DNA from: Embiotoca jacksoni
Lineage: Eukaryota > Chordata > Actinopteri > Embiotocidae
Direction: 5' to 3'
DNA: 64,000 nt
Assembly (NCBI GenBank): GCA_022577435.1
Contig: JAKOON010000057.1
Span: 594,501 to 658,500 of the forward strand
Made by a program: the position numbers and the translations under genes. The notes beneath the pieces were generated by a model that searched no databases, was not told where the DNA came from, and saw only the letters and a list, made by a program, of their open reading frames with translations. Shown here piece by piece: positions 59,004 through 64,000 of the stretch. Each line of letters starts with the position of its first letter. The stretch's first letter is position 1.

Positions 59004-59508
59004 ATCTTATCACAAGTGGTCAGCTCTGCAAAAATAACATAAATTATAAATGATATCTAAAGTCATATTTTGAATTAAAGAAGATTTATAATTTTGATCA
59101 CAATTTTCTGTTAAAGATTACATCCCATAACCACAGTGAACTTCTGCTACTTGTTGTCACAGAGGACGATGCAAATACTGAGTGGTATTAACATGTCAAA
59201 GAAGCTTCAACACAGAAAATGACTTCACACTGAATGTACGGCGCTGGCTAATGGGATGTTAAAATGAATTCATATTTTTGCCTACATTATGAGAATATAC
59301 AGTAGTTGGCTATGATTGTAATATGGAGTGAGGAAGTATGGCTGCCTTCGGGTTCTCTGTGCTCCCACACTGTCTGCCTCTCCTGTCAGCAGAGAGACAA
59401 TAACAACAGCCAAATGCTTTTTATCTGCACCTGCAAATCTGCTCTACGCCTACACTCGGTACAGATGCTTTCATAAATGTCCATGGGTCTGTGTGCCTTG
59501 TGTGTATC

Positions 59509-59539
<31 letters not shown>

Positions 59540-60324
59540 CTGTATTTTCAGAGTGACTGAACGCGTGGGAGTCGGCAACCGAGAGCGGAGCTACATTTCC
59601 CTGCTGCATAATGAGCCTCTGCTCTAGTCTGGGGACAAGAGGAAAAACAAAAAGGATGTCTCCCACCTCTGACACATTTACCTAGATAGAGGCCTTACAC
59701 AATCACACTCATTACCATGCTTAGATATCTCGGCTGGAAAACTGCGAGACACCAAATGATGTCCTCAATCCAGAATTCAATCCGATATAAATGGAATCAA
59801 AGCTTGTCCAATGAAAGCCATTGAACCCTGCTGGCATTTTTCTCTTTTACCCTGAGAACTCATCTCAACCTCTTTCTGAATGGAGGCTGAGGAGCGTCAG
59901 GCAAGATAAGTCATTTCATTTCCAGCCATCTCTTCAGTGCTTTGAATCTTAATGACCACTTCTGAGGTGAGAGGGCTGCATCTGTGAGTCAAGGTAGAGC
60001 ACCGACTGAAGCTCTAACATCACAGTTACAAGCAAGAACCAAGGGGAGGCTGTGTGTACGCAGATAGAGTAATGTATGGACAGTCCACCTTGTGTGCATT
60101 TCAAATGTTTAATCTGCGTCTGATAGTTTAGATTATAATTGAGAGAATGTAGTTTACTGTGACAAACCTTGTGTGGTTATACCAACAGGATTGCTCAAGG
60201 GATGGTAATGTCCACCACTTTGGTCCAGAACTTCTGCAATACTTTAACTTATCAGTTCAAGACTGACATAGTTTGGGTTTCTGGCTTTTTAACTCTTTTG
60301 CATCTCCCACTCTGCTACATTTTT
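59004..60324. other. Unannotated DNA with a short TG tract
   Basis: (TG)14 lies at 59509-59536. No gene or repeat family recognised in the rest. Confidence 0.5.
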
Positions 60325-61301
60325 AACCCTGTTTCAAAATAAATTGGGACGCTGTGTAAAATGTAAATAAAAACAGAATGCAATGATTTGCCAATCATGT
60401 AAACCCATATTTAATTGCAAAAAAAACCAAAACAATAATAAAACATATCTGCTTATTTTGAGTTTGATGCCAGCAACAAATCTAAAAAAAAGTTGGGACA
60501 GGATCCTGTTCACCACTGTGTTGCATCACTTTTACAACACTCTGTAAATGTTTGGGAACTGAGGAGACCAGTTTCTGGAGTTTTGAAAGTGAAATGTGGT
60601 CCCATTCTTACCTGATAGAAGTTTTCAGCTGCTCAACAGTTCAGGGTCTCCTTTGTTGTATTGTTCATGTCCTGATGCTCCAGATGTTTTCAATGATTGA
60701 CGGGTCTGGACTGCAGGAGGCCAGTTTATCAGAGGACTCTTCTACTAGAGAACCATGCTGTTGGAATACGTGCAGAATGTGGTTGGACGTTGTTCTGCTG
60801 AAATAAACAAGACCTTCCCTGAAAGAGACGTTGTCTGGATGGCAGCATATGTTGCTCCAAAACCTGAATATATCATTCAGCATTAATGCTTCCTTCCAGA
60901 TGTTCAAGCTACCCATGCCATGTGCACTAATGCATCCCTGTACCATCACACATGCTGGCTTTAGAACTGAGCTGATAACAAGCTGGATGGTCCCTCTCCT
61001 CTTTAACCTGGAGGACACAGTGTCCATGATTTCCAAAAAGGCGGGGTTTTTTTTGTTTTTTTTTAGCTTTCCACAACTTTTCCAGTCTTTTTTTTCCCCT
61101 CTCCCAACTTTTTGAGACGTGTTGCTGCCATTACATTAATAATGAGCATATACATATAAATAAATCAGTTTCAGCATTTGATATGTTGTCTGTGGTCTAT
61201 TTTTTTAAATTAAATATTGGTTTAGGTGATTTAAAAATCATTGCATTCTGCTTTTATTTATATTTAAGACGGGGTCACCACTTTTTTAGAAAACAGGGTT
61301 G
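60325..61301 (-). mobile_element. Tc1-like element with both ends and an internal deletion
   Basis: The left end, aaccctgtttcaaaataaat, and the right end, read on the other strand as caaccctgttttctaaaaaa, begin inverted repeats that continue through ataaaaacagaatgcaatg-type words. TA follows at 61302-61303; the left TA is not preserved. Inside, 60760-61035 matches 58000-58275, including the KPACVMVQGCISAHGMGSLN frame (D to N change shared near 60790). The N-terminal half of the transposase, from the helix-turn-helix to the first Asp, is deleted near 61040. On the left, 60540-60750 corresponds to the C-terminal transposase region in degraded form. Confidence 0.82.
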
Positions 61302-61439
61302 TAGTCTCTCCAATGGTAATGGAAATGAACATGTAACTGGGATACCTGATCATTACTGGGACACCAGTGTGCGGTTATACACCTGTACACACTCCTTATT
61401 ATCTAGACACGCAAACGCTGTATGTTGTTGAATTTTTCA

Positions 61440-62690
61440 GTCCTGCAGCGCATTAGATGAAAACTCCACCACCATCATGATGGTCTTCCACAGAACCGAA
61501 ACCCTCCTAGTTTGTAGACTGAGGTTAAAGATCCGCTGGAGAGGCTCTCCCAGTTGGGCTGCACAGTCCTTAAGCAGTCTTGGACACACAACATCTGGGA
61601 CATATGCTCTCCAGCTCCGTCCTCAGGTCCTCAGCCGAGTTGTGGGTGGAGTTGCAGATGCAGAGATGGGGGTGCAAAAGCTCCCACCCACTGTCGCCTG
61701 GCTGTTCTTTGCTGCTTGTTGGTTGATGGTCTTCATTCCCTTCCACACCTCCCTGCTATGGTTGTGCTGCCACTTTCGTCCTGAAGTCCTGCCTTTCTTA
61801 ATTTCCCCATCGGCTCATGCTGCACGTGCTCTTGCTTCTCCATCCATAAAGGCCTCCTTTTCCTGGTTGAGGAGTGCCGTATTGTCGCAGGAGATTCCAG
61901 GGTTAGTTATTAGGGAAGCAGGGTGCAGTCCTTGCTTGTTTAATGACATCCCTACAGAAGTTAATGTATTAATTGGTGCAGTCAACCATCCTGTCCATGT
62001 CAGTGTCCGTGCTGTTCCCCTGTGACTTCTCCAGTACGATCCAATCCGTGCACTCAAAACAGTCCCTTAGAGACACGCTGGTCCAATGAGTGGCTGGTTT
62101 CAGGCTGCAACAACACATAAGGTTTGTAACACGGCTGCAGGAAGATTGGATTGTGATCTTATTCGCTGCATGGTGATAGAGCTGAAGCACTGTGAGCCTC
62201 CTTTGCATTGGCATACAACACATAATGCGTCTTATTTTTTTTTTTGATAGGACGGTCAACCAACTGTGTAAAGCCGGTCAGGTGGGAGGAGGTAAAATCC
62301 CTCGATATTGCAATGGATGCATCGGGATGTTGGGTCTGTATTCTCACTACAGCTTCGTGGATGACATCACATGCCTCTGATGAGGGGAGAGAACTCCTTC
62401 TGTACATAATAAGGTCTAAGACCAAGAGACAAAAGTTCAACATCTTGACAGCAGATCTTATTTACAACAACACGACATGCGTTACACCATCTATTCATCT
62501 ACAACTAAACAAGTCATCACCGTTGTTCTTTCCACTTACTCTTACATCTAACCATAGAGACGATGACGAGATCCACACAGGAGTCAGGGATGTTGTTGTT
62601 GAACCAGGTCTCTTCACCGCCTGCTCTGCATCTTCACAAGTGGCTGAAACTGCTGACTTTTGTTGGGGAGATAGTCGACATTCCCAATGA
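61440..62690 (-). pseudogene. Rex1/L2-like LINE ORF2 pseudogene (endonuclease to early RT)
   Basis: Minus-strand order is endonuclease C-terminal part, linker, then reverse transcriptase start. EACDVIHEAVVRIQTQHPDAS and SRDFTSSHL correspond to the apurinic-endonuclease region where the family has G-D-F-N; here it is SRDFT. YANAKEAHSASALSP continues it. RDCFECTDWIVL and a linker follow, with EVWKGMKTINQQAAKNSQ (about 61690-61740) and RLLKDCAAQLGEPLQRIFN (about 61530-61590) opening the reverse transcriptase. Frameshifts and stops occur throughout. The text stops at about 61440, next to the Tc1-like element ending at 61301. It is the same kind of LINE as the fragments at 35590 and 43975. Confidence 0.75.
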
Positions 62691-62960
62691 GAATAAATGG
62701 TGGTATAGGAGGTAGATCTTCTAACATTTAGCTCAGCACCAGCCTTTCAGCTGTCGTACGGCTTCTTTAACACAGCTGGGTCAAAATGTTTGACTCCAGA
62801 TCTGTTCCATTGAAACTCCAGAAGGTCTTCCCTTGTATATACACTTTTCCCTGTAATCACAAACATTAAACACAGTGTGTACGAACCTCAGCGAGGTGCA
62901 GGCCTCTACTGTATACAGATTCACTGTATAATTCTGTTCAGTACTTATCGATACAAATAA

Positions 62961-63530
62961 AGAAGGCAACCATCAGTGATGTCATCAACCATCAGTGAGG
63001 TCATCAACCATCAGTGATGTCATCGTTGGTTTGTGAACGTTATGAATCCTCCAGTTCAGATTCTGTCTGTCACCATCTTTGCTAGTTCGGAGCGGTTTGG
63101 AGCAGGAAGTGACCATATTTGGACGAACTGGGGGAGGAGCCAGCGGTGGATCTGACCGATCTGATTTGAAACCTGACGATACTACGTCCCGCCCACCGAT
63201 AGCTGTAACCTGACTGCACCACAGGCCTGTCAATCAAACAGACACGCCCCCAAAAACAGGTCTTCTTGAATCTTCTTTTCTAATGAATGAGGGATTATTT
63301 TCAGATGGACCTCCAGAAAACTAATAAGAAGGAGTGACTTTAGCTAACAACACCGAGATAACTGATGGACACATTTTATTCACTTTGGATTTGATGAGAG
63401 AAGTTGAATGGGAGTCTATGGAGCCGGAGGCTTTTTGGAGCCGACCTCTAGTGGCACTCGCTGGTATTGCAGCTGAAGACACTTCTGGATCGGCCTCATT
63501 TTTAAGAGCCAGAAGCTACGAACACTTTTA
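62961..63530 (+). mobile_element. Element A, copy 4
   Basis: Nearly identical to 14185-14715 over its whole length. It starts abruptly inside the 19-bp direct repeat with three units (62970-63024), so the left third of the element is absent. The right terminus is eroded (cttttataaacagtcta). A short difference after cttctggatc replaces the usual agaaccattttacagacc with a cctcatttttaagagcc word. Confidence 0.85.
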
Positions 63531-64000
63531 TAAACAGTCTATAATACAAATGTATTCCCCTCAACATCATTCATATCATTACCATTTCACTTTTACATCA
63601 GCGTATCAGAGTATTTCAAACACCAGCATTTGCATGAAAAATATAAAATAGCGCAAGATCTGATTAAATTAGATTACAGTAAGACTTTTTTTTAAATGAA
63701 CAACTTCTCAGAGGGACAGACTTCAAATTCAACGGTGAGAATTTCTCTTCTGATATTGGACGTGGTGCGTCCCCTCAATGTACACCAGTTCATCTGGTTC
63801 TGCAGCTCATGTTGAAGCTGTGACTGCTGCTCTCATCTGGTGGGTCTGTACATGTGGGTATGTGTGAGGTCTGGAAATACCTTTGGCTCTATCTAATGAT
63901 GAACTAGTGCATTCCTAATCCCTGTCGGGTAGAATTGTACGATTCACATAAAGGATCTGAAAGTCAGTGGGTATATTAAGTAGCTATTTATCTTGTATCA
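63531..64000. other. Unannotated DNA
   Basis: Nothing recognised up to the window edge. Confidence 0.5.

Overview
This window is vertebrate, and almost certainly teleost-fish, genomic DNA. The signs are long (CA)n/(TG)n microsatellites, several Tc1/mariner families, a hAT element with a BED-type transposase, L1-like and Rex1/L2-like non-LTR retrotransposons and tRNA-derived SINEs of fish type. I find no host protein-coding gene, rRNA or tRNA that I can defend. Family names rest on remembered motifs, not on a database search.

Layout. 0-6.7 kb: mostly unique AT-rich DNA with one copy of a repeat here called element A (3.1-3.7 kb, minus). 6.7-15.9 kb: a tandem-repeat hotspot with a 20-bp minisatellite inside a Tc1 remnant, a facing CA/TG pair, a 1.1-kb octamer-based array inside a small element (B), a CA/CACT tract, a SINE, a 19-bp array whose unit is the terminal inverted repeat of element A, a 214-bp pure pyrimidine tract and a 25 x 12-bp array. 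17.2-18.8 kb: a split repeat (F) carrying a hammerhead-ribozyme-like hairpin absent from its relative at 38.4-39.0 kb. 21.6-22.5 kb: LINE, element A and Tc1 fragments. 24.4-28.8 kb: an L1 3' end carrying two later insertions, a 1400-bp Tc1 element and a 2359-bp hAT element; the hAT transposase contains its own 20-bp minisatellite. 29-35.5 kb: low repeat density, with a 54-bp-arm foldback and a few protein-like frames I do not recognise. 35.6-46.9 kb: LINE 3' ends, Tc1 derivatives, a SINE and a nearly complete dead Tc1-type element (45.65-46.85 kb). 48.7-49.7 kb: TG/G-run, second copy of element B, interrupted TG array. 52-53 kb: SINE and probable LINE tail. 57.9-62.7 kb: two related Tc1 remnants and a long LINE ORF2 pseudogene. 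63.0-63.5 kb: fourth copy of element A.

The recurring theme is minisatellite birth inside transposable elements. Four arrays sit inside recognisable elements: Tc1 at 7.7 kb, element B at 9.7 kb, the element A terminus at 13.1 kb and a hAT transposase at 26.7 kb. For two of them the same window supplies an unexpanded relative. The other notable signal is the hammerhead-like insert at 17.66-17.74 kb with an apparent empty site at 38.61 kb. All recognisable transposases and reverse transcriptases are broken, so nothing here looks capable of autonomous movement.
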